From the NCBI RefSeq assembly GCF_037042905.1, contig NC_087247.1, positions 77,732,420 through 77,796,419 of the forward strand: a stretch of DNA of 64,000 nt, read 5' to 3'. Of the stretch, positions 11,175 through 22,500 are shown piece after piece. The notes under the pieces were generated by a model. The model searched no databases. It had not been told where the DNA came from and saw nothing but the letters and a program-made list of their open reading frames with translations. The position numbers and the translations under genes are program-made. The first letter of the stretch is position 1, and each line of letters starts with the position of its first letter. This DNA is from Lytechinus pictus. Taxonomy: Eukaryota > Echinodermata > Echinoidea > Temnopleuroida > Toxopneustidae.

Positions 11175-13073
11175 TAGGGCTGTTATCGATAATGTTTTTA
11201 TTGATAGTCCTGTCGATAATTGCTTGTTTTTGCCACTTAGCGATATCGATAATCTTTCTCTCTTTGTCGATAATACCCGCTATTTATACATGTACACAGT
11301 GATTTTCCGCGATTTCACAGAATTAGCAGGGAGAAGCTCTGGATGAGACGACTTCGCACCACCCAACCTCATGGCCTGAACATCCAAGAGGGGAATGACT
11401 GATTATTCTTTCCTATCCACTTTCAATTTATATATACATATAATTTTTCCCCTCAGCTCTTTTGAATACATGTAGTTACATTATAGTTTCTTCCTCTACT
11501 TTCCTCCCATATCTCATACAAGCTCAGCTCCAATTTTTCCTTCCTTATTCAGGCGATATAATAATTATTATATATATATATATTTGTTTTTTCTCCACTC
11601 ACCTCTTTTAGATTTACCACATTTGCTTATTTACATGTATACTATGGTTTCTTCATAATCCACCCCCTCTCTTCTATATTTGCCTTTATCTTTTTAGGCA
11701 ATTTGCTTCCTCTTTTTCACATACCCTGTATACAGGTTTTTTTTTTTTTTTTTTTTTTTTATTATTATTTTTTTTTCCTATATAGTCTTATGTTTTTTTC
11801 CCGTCGCACCTAGTGGATTACAATATCAGTTACACCATATGTGTATTTATATTTTTTCATATACATTTCTGTTTTGGATATATTTATATACATATCACTT
11901 ATAGATACATATTTACACTTACCTTCTTCTCTTAGTTTGTTTAATGCTTTATCATATATACTTATATGTCTTTTGCACATTATCAGTTGTTCCCCATTCT
12001 TTTCCTTTTTTCCCCCACTCTTATGCACCAGATTATTATGCCTTTCTTTGTAACCTGTTTGACCCACCTCTCACTAATTCTCTTGTTATTCATCCCATTA
12101 TCACTGTTTTGTTCCAGATCCTGTTTGATGTTGCCTGCCTCATTATCTTAATCCCTCTTGGCTTGAGGTCTTTTACTGACCTTACACTAACTTCCCTTTG
12201 TGTCTGCCTACTCCTTTTCTTTCATCCCCTTCACTAACCTGATTGGTCTTCTCTACTCAATAATGCCCCTTTTGTGTACTTGTTTCGAGTGTTGCTGTAG
12301 CTTGTTTGTGGTCTATATTATGGTTGTTCCACTTTATATGTTTGTCATTTTGCCTCCGACGAAGATTCTGCTAGGATCGAAAGCTTAGGCCCCTTTTTGA
12401 CTTTGTAATTTCACAGAATTCACGGAAACTGCCCTTTGATTTTTGAAAGTTGCTTTTCAAACGGAAAATCAAGGAAAGCATATTTTTCATCAAACTGCAC
12501 AGAACAGCAACAGAAATTACTCCAAAATCTCAGCAAAATAGTTGCCACAAAGCACGATCTCACCCCCACTTCGCTATTATAGCGAATTGGCAGTGAGATC
12601 GTGACTGCACTCGACTCCATTCAATCGAATCGAAAAACATCACAAGCGCAACTAACATAGAAGGCAGTTATCTCACAGCCTAGCCGTCTGTTGCTGCCCT
12701 CTATGTTCGAAAATGTAGGCCTACAGCACGGTATCAAAATGGCGGATAGGCGAAAGACGTTAACTGCTCAGAACGATGTCCAAAAAGCCCCATAGTTATC
12801 GATAAAACTTCATCCAACCCTAAAATAATGCTAATAACGTGAAAGGAGAGGATATATTTTATATGCTAAATATGTTTGTTAAAAGATTGCTATGTCGTCA
12901 TTTACATCTGATGAAAACGGATTTTAAAGCGTTCTTGGTACAGTGGCAGATACAAATTTTGACCAACGCGAGTATGTGACATCGCTATAATGCATTAAAA
13001 AAATAGTCACGATATCGTTAAGATATTTTTAGCATGATATCGGCAGAGAATTTCCTGAACGATAACAGCCCTA
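11175..13073. mobile_element. hAT-like non-autonomous element, 8-bp target duplication
   Basis: It begins TAGGGCTGTTATCG and ends CGATAACAGCCCTA (14-bp inverted termini). It is flanked by GTGAACAG (11167-11174) and GTGAACTG (13074-13081), 8-bp direct repeats with one mismatch. Subterminal zones are rich in TTATCGATAA-type words. The interior is T/C-rich with poly-T near 11740 and no convincing transposase frame. TSD length and TIR style fit hAT. Confidence 0.75.
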
Positions 13074-13920
13074 GTGAACTGGAATTGTAATTTTAGTGTA
13101 GCATATTCATCTTGTGGACCTCAGTAGTGTGTTTGTGAGAGTCAGAGTTATGTGATGGTACCTGTTACAAGCAAGAGGGCGAGATATGGTAAGACTTGGT
13201 TAAAAGGGCATTCCTCTTCTTTTTGTCCTTCTACAAATTAAAAGTCATATGTACCCTCCCCCTCCCAGGCTCCCTCTCTCTGTCTCACTTCCTGGATTGA
13301 AGCCTATTCAAAACTTAACTGCCAAGTGACCTAGTGACTAAAGTGACAGATGGCAGATGGTCCGTATTTTTTGATTGAATGATTACACAGAAATTTACTG
13401 ATTATGATGATTTATGAAATAATTTATTGAAAAAAATGAAAAATGTTTGATTTATCACATTGCACATTGAATGATTTACTGATAAATTGTTGATTATATG
13501 ATTGATAGGAAAAAGTTGATGCCCCAATTTAGAATTTATCATTAAATCAACATTCTGTTCTGGACTTCACGTGTACATGACAGTAGCAATCAGTCTATCA
13601 ACAGGAGGGGAGGGGGAAATATGTTCTGTTGACCTTTATTCCATCAACCTACTTTTTCCGCTTAGTCCTCTCTCACCCCCTATTCTCCCGACTCCCATGA
13701 ACACATTGCTGAGATCCACGTGATGAAGTTGAAATGCTGCCCAAAGAGTGCAATTTGCGTTCACTCATGCATTAAAGTCCAGTTTGATAATTTATTAAAT
13801 TTGCTTTAATAAACAATTAAAACTGGTCATGGTTGATCATTAATTTATCAAACGCCCTTAACTTTGCAAGTTCTAAAGGATTTGCCTCTCAAAAACTGAC
13901 ATAAATTTGAAGGCTTATTC

Positions 13921-14065
13921 TGTAAAATCGCGGAAAATCACTGTGTCCCTACATAATAGTGGGTATTATCGACAACGAAAGAAAGGTTATCAATATCGCT
14001 AAGTGTAAAAAAACAAACGATTATCGACAAGAATAGCGATAAAGAAGTTATCGATAACAGCCCTA
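13921..14065 (-). mobile_element. Terminal fragment of the same hAT-like family, inverted
   Basis: 13921-14065 is the diverged reverse complement of 11175-11315, ending GATAACAGCCCTA. No partner terminus was found nearby, so it is a truncated copy abutting the LINE that starts at 14068. Confidence 0.65.
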
Positions 14066-14434
14066 ACCCGAATTCAAACTCCCAAAAAGGTAATACCTCT
14101 GTGGATGACTGCTGCTGTTGAGAAAATTATAAGTTACAAACAGAAGCATGGAATCGTTTTCAGAAATCATGAACGAAGTCAACAAGACAGGAACAAATTT
14201 AAAAGAGTTACAAATGAAGTTACTAAAACACTTCAACAGTTGCTAATGCTAAGAAGTACATACAACTGTATTTTGAAAAGAAACTTACTGCTGAACCTAA
14301 GACCAACCCGAAATATTTCTGGAAGTATGTGAAAAGTAAAACAAAGACAAAAACCCCAATTGGATCTCTTAAGAAACTAAATGGCGGCTCAGCAGACACA
14401 GATGATGACAAAGCTACTGTACTGAACAATTTTT

Positions 14435-14858
14435 ATGCCCCCGCAGACGAAGTCCGGAGGGGCATTAAGCGTCGACCCTGTCCGTCCGTCCATCCCCCCA
14501 CTTGGTTTCCGCGCAATAACTCAAAAAATATTTAATGGATTACAAAAAAAATTTGTGTATAGGTAGATGACACCAAAATACAGGCTAAGTTTCAATTCGA
14601 GTCTGCAGGTCAAAGGTCACAGCTCATTAAATATGCAAGTTGGTTTCCGCGCAATAACTCGAAAAAAATGTAATAGAATTTTAAAAATTGTTGGTGTGTA
14701 CATGTATGTAGATGACACCAAAAACAGACAAGTCCGCAGGTCAAAGGTCACATCTCATTACAAATGCGAGTTGGTTTCCGCGCAATAACTCATATTGAAT
14801 GAATTTCTGATCGCGTTAAGCGGGGGCATCTGTGTCTTTGGACACGTCAGATTTCTAG
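14435..14858 (+). mobile_element. Family 4 Helitron-like element inside the LINE
   Basis: Inserted in a T run of the LINE codons for N-N-F-F. The 5' end has GCCCC...GGGGC complementarity. The 3' end has GCGTTAAGCGGGGGC, a GTGTC-TTTG-GACAC hairpin, and terminal CTAG just before T. GGTTTCCGCGCAATAACTC is repeated three times at about 130-bp spacing, with two AGGTCAAAGGTCA sites between. The 3' hairpin and CTAG end are Helitron-like. Confidence 0.6.
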
Positions 14859-14905
14859 TTTTGTGTCTGTATAAATATTTACTAGAGAAGATTTATCGCA
14901 TATTT

Positions 14906-15378
14906 CCAATTCTCGCTACCCCAAATAGGAACAAAAATCTCATAATGCGCAAGACGAGATAATTTTCACTTCGTCGGGTCGTCATCACCACTTCCGGTTC
15001 TGAGTTATGCTCGCGCGAGGTTCGCGATACTGAGTTTTCCACCATGCTGAAATCGATGCCAATCAGCGTAATATGTACAGATTATAATACGTTTTATCTA
15101 ATTTGGTCAGTTTTGATTCCATTTGAATTATAAATAGAAAAAAAATATATATTTCACGTGAAAATGTGAAAGAGAGGGTTGTGATCACGAACTTTCCGAG
15201 CGAAAGCCACGTTGTGTTGTTGTGCATGACGGCACTGTTGATCTGAATGGCAAAACAGTGCATTGGACTTCCGATCAGGAAGTTGTAATACCGAAAAGCT
15301 ATCCCATAATGCAATGCGCGTTACAGGGATTTTCCCGGATCTCAGCGAAATCGCTATCTGGGGTAGCGAGAATTGTGA
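14906..15378. mobile_element. Small TIR element (TCTCGCTACCCC termini)
   Basis: CAATTCTCGCTACCCC near 14906 is inverted at 15360-15378 (GGGGTAGCGAGAATTG). About 470 bp, no coding capacity and no clear target duplication. Confidence 0.5.
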
Positions 15379-15463
15379 CCCTAAACATTGTGTTTCAACT
15401 CTGGAAAAAGTGATTATTACGGAATCGATGGTTGAAGAGGCAATCAAGAAGCTTGATCGGACC

Positions 15464-16326
15464 ATGGACCTATTACAACTGGGCATTCAACGAATCCCCT
15501 CCTTTCGGCCTAAGACCATCACCGCTAATCCTTTTATAAACAGAGCGCTGGCAGCTGACGCCCATCAAGCCGGAGAGCGCTGGCAGCTGAAGCCCATCAA
15601 GCCGGTCGTAAAACACGCTGTCACTGATGGACAGCGGAAGTCAATTGTGCGCTGCTCCTACACATTGCGATGTTGTTCGTTTACTTTATCAAAAGCAACA
15701 CACAGCTGCGAACGTTAGCGCTATGAAAATGATCGCAGAAACAAGAAAACAGGCGTGCATAAACATATTTCTTACGGACATTGCTAACAACCGCTCACAA
15801 AATGCATTGACATCACCGTGTAGATCAGTATATCTACAGCAAAAAAGCAGTTAAAATTTGACAGAGAAACATGTGGAAAGACGTTAAAAATGCATCTTTT
15901 TTGGACAGTATTGATGTTGATAGTCGCGCTTACCTTTGGTCAGAAGTTGATTTTCATTTGGGCGTAAAATTCCAGAGGTTTGGCGAAATTTAATACAATT
16001 TTTTCTGATGATCAGACAACAATTGCACAATATTGACAACGTGAAATAATGTATTGAAAACCGGAAATAAATTGCGCATTGCATTATAGGTAATGCAGGG
16101 ACTTTCCCTGATCGCAGCGATCGAGCTTACATGACCGCATCTGGTCGAAAGAGGGCCAGAGATCGAGCGGTGACTGTCATGGTCCGAGAAGGGATTGAGT
16201 AAGCAATTGCCCCGGGCGATCATCGTAAAAAAAGCGCAAACAAAGACAAAGTTAACTGTGTGACAGCTGGAAACAGGTGGTGGCCATAAAATGCTCTCGT
16301 TGAATTTCCATTTGTAATAGGTCCAT
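15464..16326. mobile_element. TIR element with ATGGACCTATTACAA termini in the LINE
   Basis: ATGGACCTATTACAA at 15464 is inverted at the end, 16326. LINE sequence GATCGGAC before it and GATCAGAC after it look like an 8-bp target duplication with one difference, and removal restores K-K-L-D-Q-T-K-S-P-G-P-D. Related termini bound 23295-24025. Superfamily not assigned (8-bp TSD suits hAT or P). Confidence 0.6.
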
Positions 16327-17830
16327 GATCAGACGAAGTCCCCTGGACCTGACAATGTTCATAATCAAATTTTGAAGGTGTTGGTAAATTATATTGCAAA
16401 ACCTTTGACAAAATTGTTTAACTTGTCAATGGAGAAAGGAGCAGTTCCAGATTATTGAAAGATGGCTCATGTTACACCTATATCAAAAAGGAGACAAGAA
16501 AAAGCCTAGTAACTATTGTCCAGTGAGTTTAACCAGCACACTATGCGAGATGATGGAATCTTTCCTCAGAGATGCGAAAGTAGACAACATGAACAGATCC
16601 AACTTGTTTCCAGATGAAAGGCAGGTCTTGAACACAACTACTTGATGTGTCTGAAACTTGGCATGAGAAGCTAGATAGCGGATGAAGTGTGGATTGTATA
16701 TACCTGGACTACAGTAAAACATTTGATAGTGTGCCACATATCAGACTGTTGGAAAAAGTTAAAGCATATGGTATCAGAGGCAACATACTGAATTGGATTC
16801 AGTCTTTTCTCAGTGGAAGAGTGCCGCAAGTAGTGATCAATGGTGTAGTATCTACAGCATCAATGGTTACGAGTGGTGTAGCACAGTGCAGCGTCTTCGG
16901 GCCAACCCTCTTCGTTCTTTATGTTAATGACCTGCCTGAAGCTATCCAGTCCGACAAGTGCAAAGTTAAACTTTTTGCAGACGACACAAAGCTCTACTCA
17001 CCAGTTGCAAATAGCGAGGACTGTGCTATTCTCCAAGGTGAACTAGCTAAACTTTGCAACTCACCTTCAACATGGAAAAAGTGCAAAGTTATCCACTATG
17101 GAAAAAATTATCCCCATTGTGAGTACATGTATATGTCAGATGCAAACAAACCAATTCCTGTTGATGAAAAAGAAAAGGATCTTGGGGTCATGTTTGATGA
17201 GAAAATGTTTGCAAATCACATTGACACTGCCTGTAATGTTGCAAACCGTAAAGTAGGAATCATCAAGCGGACTTTTTCATCTATTGACAACAAGGGTAAG
17301 GTTTATAACTTATAAGCAATTGTATAAATCAATTGTGAGGCCTACATTGGAATGCTTTTCACGTGTATGGCAACTCTATCTAAAGAAACACATTACCAAA
17401 ATGGAAAGGGTCCAGCGTTGGACAACTAAACTAAAATCTACTTAAGCAATTAGTATGTGAGCAACAAAATACCTGAACCTGCCTACGCTAGCATACAGAA
17501 GGCTCAATGCCTTCTGTGATATGCTACAAGCCTACAAAATACTGCATGGAATAGCTGAACTCCAACAATTTAAGTTTTCAACACTTTATCAGTCACCATA
17601 ACTAGAGGTCACCAGTTTAAACTCCAAAAAAGCATGTGTAAGATCTATTCAAAGAATGTCAGTGAGTGGAATAACCTTCCATCCTATGTTGCAGAAAGTC
17701 TGTTGACCTCTTTTAAATCGATCCTTGACAAATTCTGGTCACAAAAGAAGGACAAGTTTAACCCTGTTGTTCATACACTTCCACAACAACACAGCGCTTA
17801 TTCGAAGTGATTACAGGTACTGCTGATCTT

Positions 17831-18075
17831 TAGACACCGAGAGACAAATAAGTTTTGTATAACTTTATGCCTACATGTACTTCCAAAGTATGATTTCCAA
17901 GGTATGAACAAATTAAAATATCACTTTTGTAACCAAAAATACTCATTTACATACAGTTGCAATTTATTTTGGGATCATTTTTGTATTCACCAGATTGAGA
18001 GCTCTTAAAAACTTTTTGATCTAAACTGCTGTGTCAGGTAAAGTTTTACTTGTTACATGCATTAAAGCTTAACCC
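17831..18075. other. Unassigned spacer
   Basis: AT-rich, no supported frame or repeat recognised between the LINE end and the TTAA MITE. Confidence 0.4.
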
Positions 18076-18633
18076 TTAAAGGAGAATGAAACCCTTGAAA
18101 CCAGCTGAATCCATATCAAAGAAACATATTGTTGAAAGTTTGAGGAAGATTGAATGAATAATAAGAAAGTTATGAGCATTTGAATATTGAGATCACTAAT
18201 GCCATGTAGATCCTCCCATTGGCAATGCGACCAAGATCTGTGATGTCACACACGTACAACTCCCTCATTACTTTAGTACTTATTTCACTTATATTCTCAC
18301 TTTTATAGAGTCTTTATGAGAGGACAAGTACAGAGGTTTCACAACATTATATCATTGATGAATCGTTTGTCATAATGATTAGAATGAGCAAAAAGAGATG
18401 TTTTGGGGTATATTTTCAGTGTCCAAAAGGGGAGAGTTGTTCATCTGTGACATCATAGATCTTGGTCGCATTGCCAATAGGAGGATCTCCATAGCATCAG
18501 TGATCTCGACATTCAAATGCTCATAACTCTTCTATTGCTAGTCCTATTTTACTCAAACTTTTGTTGATCTTATTCTTTGATTTTTCTGCTTTCACAAAAG
18601 CTAACTTGCTCCAAGAGTTTCATTCTCCTTTAA
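18076..18633. mobile_element. TTAA-flanked MITE (AGGAGAATGAAAC termini)
   Basis: TTAAAGGAGAATGAAAC at 18076 and GTTTCATTCTCCTTTAA at 18617-18633 are inverted, with TTAA at each end. A second internal inverted pair surrounds the CAATGCGACCAAGATC words. TTAA duplication suits piggyBac or Kolobok. Non-coding. Confidence 0.7.
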
Positions 18634-19412
18634 TATTTAACTTGGCTATTTCAGACCCCCCCCCCTTCAGATCTCAGCCGCTAATGGTATGATCGCCATG
18701 AAAATTTGCACTCACGTAGAGCCGAATGTAAATTATACATACATACAAAGACTGTATCGACATATTTTCAAAAAATTGATTATTTTGAATTATTATGGAA
18801 ATAAGTGTTTGAAATTTGCCCTAAATGTGTTTTGTGTATATGTTTTTGAATCTAACTCAATTTATATAATTACCCAGTAGAGTGCTCATTTTGGGTGAAA
18901 ATATCATTTTTTTACATTTCCAAATATCTACTTGTAAGAAATTGCCAAAACATAATGCTTGTATTGTTTTTTTTGATGAATTTTGTCGGGGACACTTTTC
19001 CATTCATAAAAAGCATACATTGTTAGAATAAATCAATTTATTAGCCTGCAAAAAGTTGATAATACAATTTGCATTGACTTTGTACATGAAATCAATTTTT
19101 GAGCAATTTTCAGTCAGACATGCTAAAAAGTAAAAGTAATTGGGTTTTAATACCTACCTACATGTATGAAATGATGGATGGCAAATACATGCACTGCTCT
19201 GGCTTGCCGCATAAATTCAAAACCTAAAACCAACTTTTGAGAAACAGGTAGGTTATTTTAAGTAGTTTTGTATCTGTTGGCTGAAAATTTGAAGTTCTAT
19301 AAGGGTGAAATTTGTCTGGGACTTTGTCACATTCCTACCCATTGCCACCCACAGTTAATTTGTATAGTTGTAATAATATTTTATCATAGTAATTTCTTTT
19401 CCCATGCTATAG
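18634..19412. other. LIN37: AT-rich region upstream of LIN37 exon 1
   Basis: No recognised repeat, CpG cluster or TATA-type promoter. It could contain the promoter or be an intron after a noncoding first exon. A small frame at 18689-18880 has no known domain. Confidence 0.35.
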
Positions 19413-19541
19413 GCAGGATCTCACAAGAAGCATAATGTTGTCAACACCCATAAAGATAAAACAAGAAACTACTGAAGTGACACATGCTCGTGTTAAGTTT
19501 GAAGGAGTATTACAAAATCTTATAGAAAGAGCTGATGAGAG
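19413..19541 (+). CDS. LIN37: LIN37 exon 1 (coding from 19435, residues 1-35)
   Basis: The ATG at 19435 starts [11 protein letters not shown], which matches the short basic N-terminus of LIN37 proteins, so this start is preferred. The frame runs through [13 protein letters not shown] and stops at the donor GTATGT (19542), leaving two bases (AG) of a split codon. A pyrimidine-rich stretch and AG at 19411-19412 form a good acceptor just upstream. The 22 bases before the ATG are therefore probably 5' UTR spliced from an unidentified upstream noncoding exon; alternatively transcription starts nearby. Confidence 0.88.
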
Positions 19542-22500
19542 GTATGTAAGAATATTTTTGAAACTTTATTTTTAACGATGTTCATTATAACATTAGTGAG
19601 ATAGATAAAATGCAAAACAGTGCCTGCAGTAATCAAGTATCACTGAACATCCTGTGCAAGTTTCAGGTCACATGACCAAGGTCAGATAGGCCTTTTTTAT
19701 ATGTTTATGAAAACAGTACTCTGTTCTATTTAAGTTTTGAAGAACGATCCTGTGAAGTTAAAACTGACGAATAAAGTAAGAGTTCTACCTCGGTGTCAAA
19801 GAAATGACCCTTCCCAGAAGGATCTCGGTGTTGCGATATACCTCGTAATCGAAGAAAAGATGAATCGAGGCCGATATCAAAAACCTGGCTGGTCGTCGGC
19901 TATCTGGTGTTAATTTTCACCTGGGTATATGGCGTTCATTCCACTGACCCATAAATCAGTGATGAATTCAGTAATCATAACCACTTATCCATGCCATAGG
20001 TTACTCTCCTACTGCATAACTGTGTAATCAGTACCCTCGTAATCTGTAACGGTGTATTGCACCACCTACATGTAAAGTAATCCGCCATCTAAAATACAAA
20101 CTAGGGAACAAGATGACATAATATCTATAGAGACTATTAAAGTTCAATTACAATTCCTGTAAATGCTTATTATTCAATGTAAAACTAAGTGATATATTTG
20201 AATGATTAAACATTTATAGGCAAACAAATTATGAATACAAAAGTCTTTGGTTAAGACTATTCAGTAAAACTCACTTAAATAACTTCAACTCAATAGATAG
20301 TCCTACTTTGATAAACAACTATTCAAAATATCATATACATATATACAACTCCTGTCCAAGATCATAAGAAAAAATCTTACAAAAGACATATCAAATCACA
20401 AATGTCCTGTTCAATATAATAACATAGACAAGAAATAGCGAATGAATCAGGAATATATTCTGTCCTTATTATTGAACATGATGTTGTAATATTAGAAATG
20501 GAATTGCCAATTTGGTCTCAATGCTAACACGGCTTATAAAGAAAATCAAGATATCAAATATTCACCTTTTAGACCAGTCTTGGTTTATTTATACATAAGA
20601 TCATAAAATCAAAGTTTATAGTCTGTCTGGAAAGGTTCTGCCTACTGGAATTACAGGCTGTCTACCATGCCTGTCCTGGCATCAAGGGTGTGACCCTCTG
20701 GTTTGCTGCTTCTATTCTTGCAGCTTCCTTACTTCTCAACAAATGAAATGCTAATGGCACCTGTGTGCATGCATAAACTGCACATACGTTAATCCCTCCA
20801 ACTTAGTGTAAAAAGTGGGCAGAGCTAAATCGGATTTTCGAGCCTGGCAGCCCTGTTAGCAACGCCTGTTAGCATCATTTTCCTCACTCTCCATAATGTC
20901 AGCGATATTAAAATCCTAAATACCAATGGAATTGTTAAGATTTAGTAAGGCTACGAATGTTTATCATTTACATTGACTATCGGTGTACAAACTTATACTG
21001 AATTTACTAGCAAGTTTCGGTAATATTACAAATTATCAGTCATTGTGATGAGTGATACAAAGTGCAGAAATTTATGAAAATATAGCGTAAATTTTATATA
21101 GCATTTCAAAATCCTTATTTTCAATATCTTCATAATTTCTTATTGTTTTAAATAACATCTTATTACATTTTAATTATTTTTCCCGAACTGATAACGTTGA
21201 TAGATTACATTTTCTCGGCTTTATAAGGAAATGGCAGGCCTTCGAAATCAGGTTATTTTTTGTTATATTTCTAAAAGAAAATTGTTAGATTCGAACTACT
21301 ATACCAAGTGTTCGCCCGAAGGAAGGTGACCATCTCAAATTGTTGTGTAAATGATACATAACAATAAATTTTAGGAGTGTAGTAGGGGAGATCGGGGTTA
21401 GTTGGAACGTGGGGTAAGTTGAAACATTGTAATTATCCCCCGAACAGAGTTCGAAGGATACTATGGATTTGGCCTCATTGCGCCGCCACAGAGATTTCCT
21501 TGTGAGCGCTCTATCAGCTGCCTTCTTCTCCGATAATCTTCAAATTTGGCATGAAGTTCCATAATGGTATATCACACAGCCACCTATCGATTTTGGTGTG
21601 GGCGGAGACATTGTTGCCATGGTAACAATAATTTTTTGTGGAAATAGCAGAGATGTCCTTGTGAGTGCTCTAACAGCTGCATTTCTTCTCCGATCATCTT
21701 CAAATATGACATGAAGGTCCATTATGGTAAAGCTAAGCCGCCTATTGATTTCAGTGTAGGCAGGTAAATGTTAGTAAGTTCGATATAGGTTGATAAACCG
21801 ATAGTCAATTTAAATGATAAAACATTCATAGCCTTACTAAATTTTAACAATTTCATTAGTTTTTGTCTCACCTGCATAGTAGAGTGAGACTATAGGTGCC
21901 GCTTTTCCGACGGCGGCGGTAGCGTCAACACCAAATTTTAACTGAAGGTTAAGTTTTTGAAATGACAGCATAACTTAGAAAGTGTGTGAACCTAGTTCAT
22001 GAACTTGGACATAAGTTAATCAAGTATTACTGAACATTCTGCCCTAGTTTAAAGTCACATGGCCATTGTCAAAGGTCATTTAGGGTCAATGAACTTTGAA
22101 CAAGTTGGGGTACTAGTATCTGTTGAATTACCATCATAATTTTGAAAGTTTATGGATCTGATTCATAAAACTTGGACATAAGAGTACCGTGATCAAGTAT
22201 CACTAAACATCCTGTGCGAGTTTCAGGTAACAAGGTCAAAGGTCATTTAAGGTCAATGAACTTTGACCAAGTAAGGGGTATTTGTCGGATTACCATCATA
22301 ACTTCGAAACTTTATTGGTCTAGTTCATAAAACTTAGGTATAAGAGTAATCAAGTATCACTTAACACCCTCTGCGAATTTCAGGTCACATGACTAAGGTC
22401 AAAGGTCAATGAACTTTTGACCATGTTGGGGGTATCTGTTGATTTACCATCATAACTTTGAAAGTTTATGGACCTGATTCATGAAACTTTGACATAAGAG

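Larger units (their letters stand above)
7900..13910. repeat. Composite repeat: two direct units and one inverted unit, split by three elements
   Basis: 7910-8230 and the pieces 9155-9256 + 11144-11166 + 13082-13200 are direct copies (AATTTAATGCATGAGTGA, then GTGGAYCTCAG and AGAGTCAG). 13600-13910 is an inverted copy. Because the copies match, each insertion (8235-9154, 9258-11140, 11175-13073) can be compared with an empty relative. Confidence 0.6.
14068..17830 (+). pseudogene. CR1-like LINE ORF2 pseudogene, two insertions
   Basis: Pre-RT linker (WMTAAVEKII, then KTNPKYFWKYVKSK) at 14095-14434; ITESMVEEAIKKL at 15408-15454; the KSPGPD block at 16333-16360; a continuous frame at 16689-17315 with YLDYSKTFDSVPH, GVAQCSVFGP, and the catalytic FADD box (FADDTKLYS, near 16972-16998). 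C-terminal sequence follows to about 17830. It was a non-LTR reverse transcriptase. Frameshifts and stops are scattered, the usual PQGSVLGP is changed to AQCSVFGP, and endonuclease and ORF1 are missing. Interrupted by 14435-14858 and 15464-16326. Confidence 0.8.

Noticed and set aside
12340..12400. GCCTCCGACGAAGATTCTGC block as a possible Penelope or LINE 3' end
   Set aside because: Too short and no adjoining coding sequence I could recognise.
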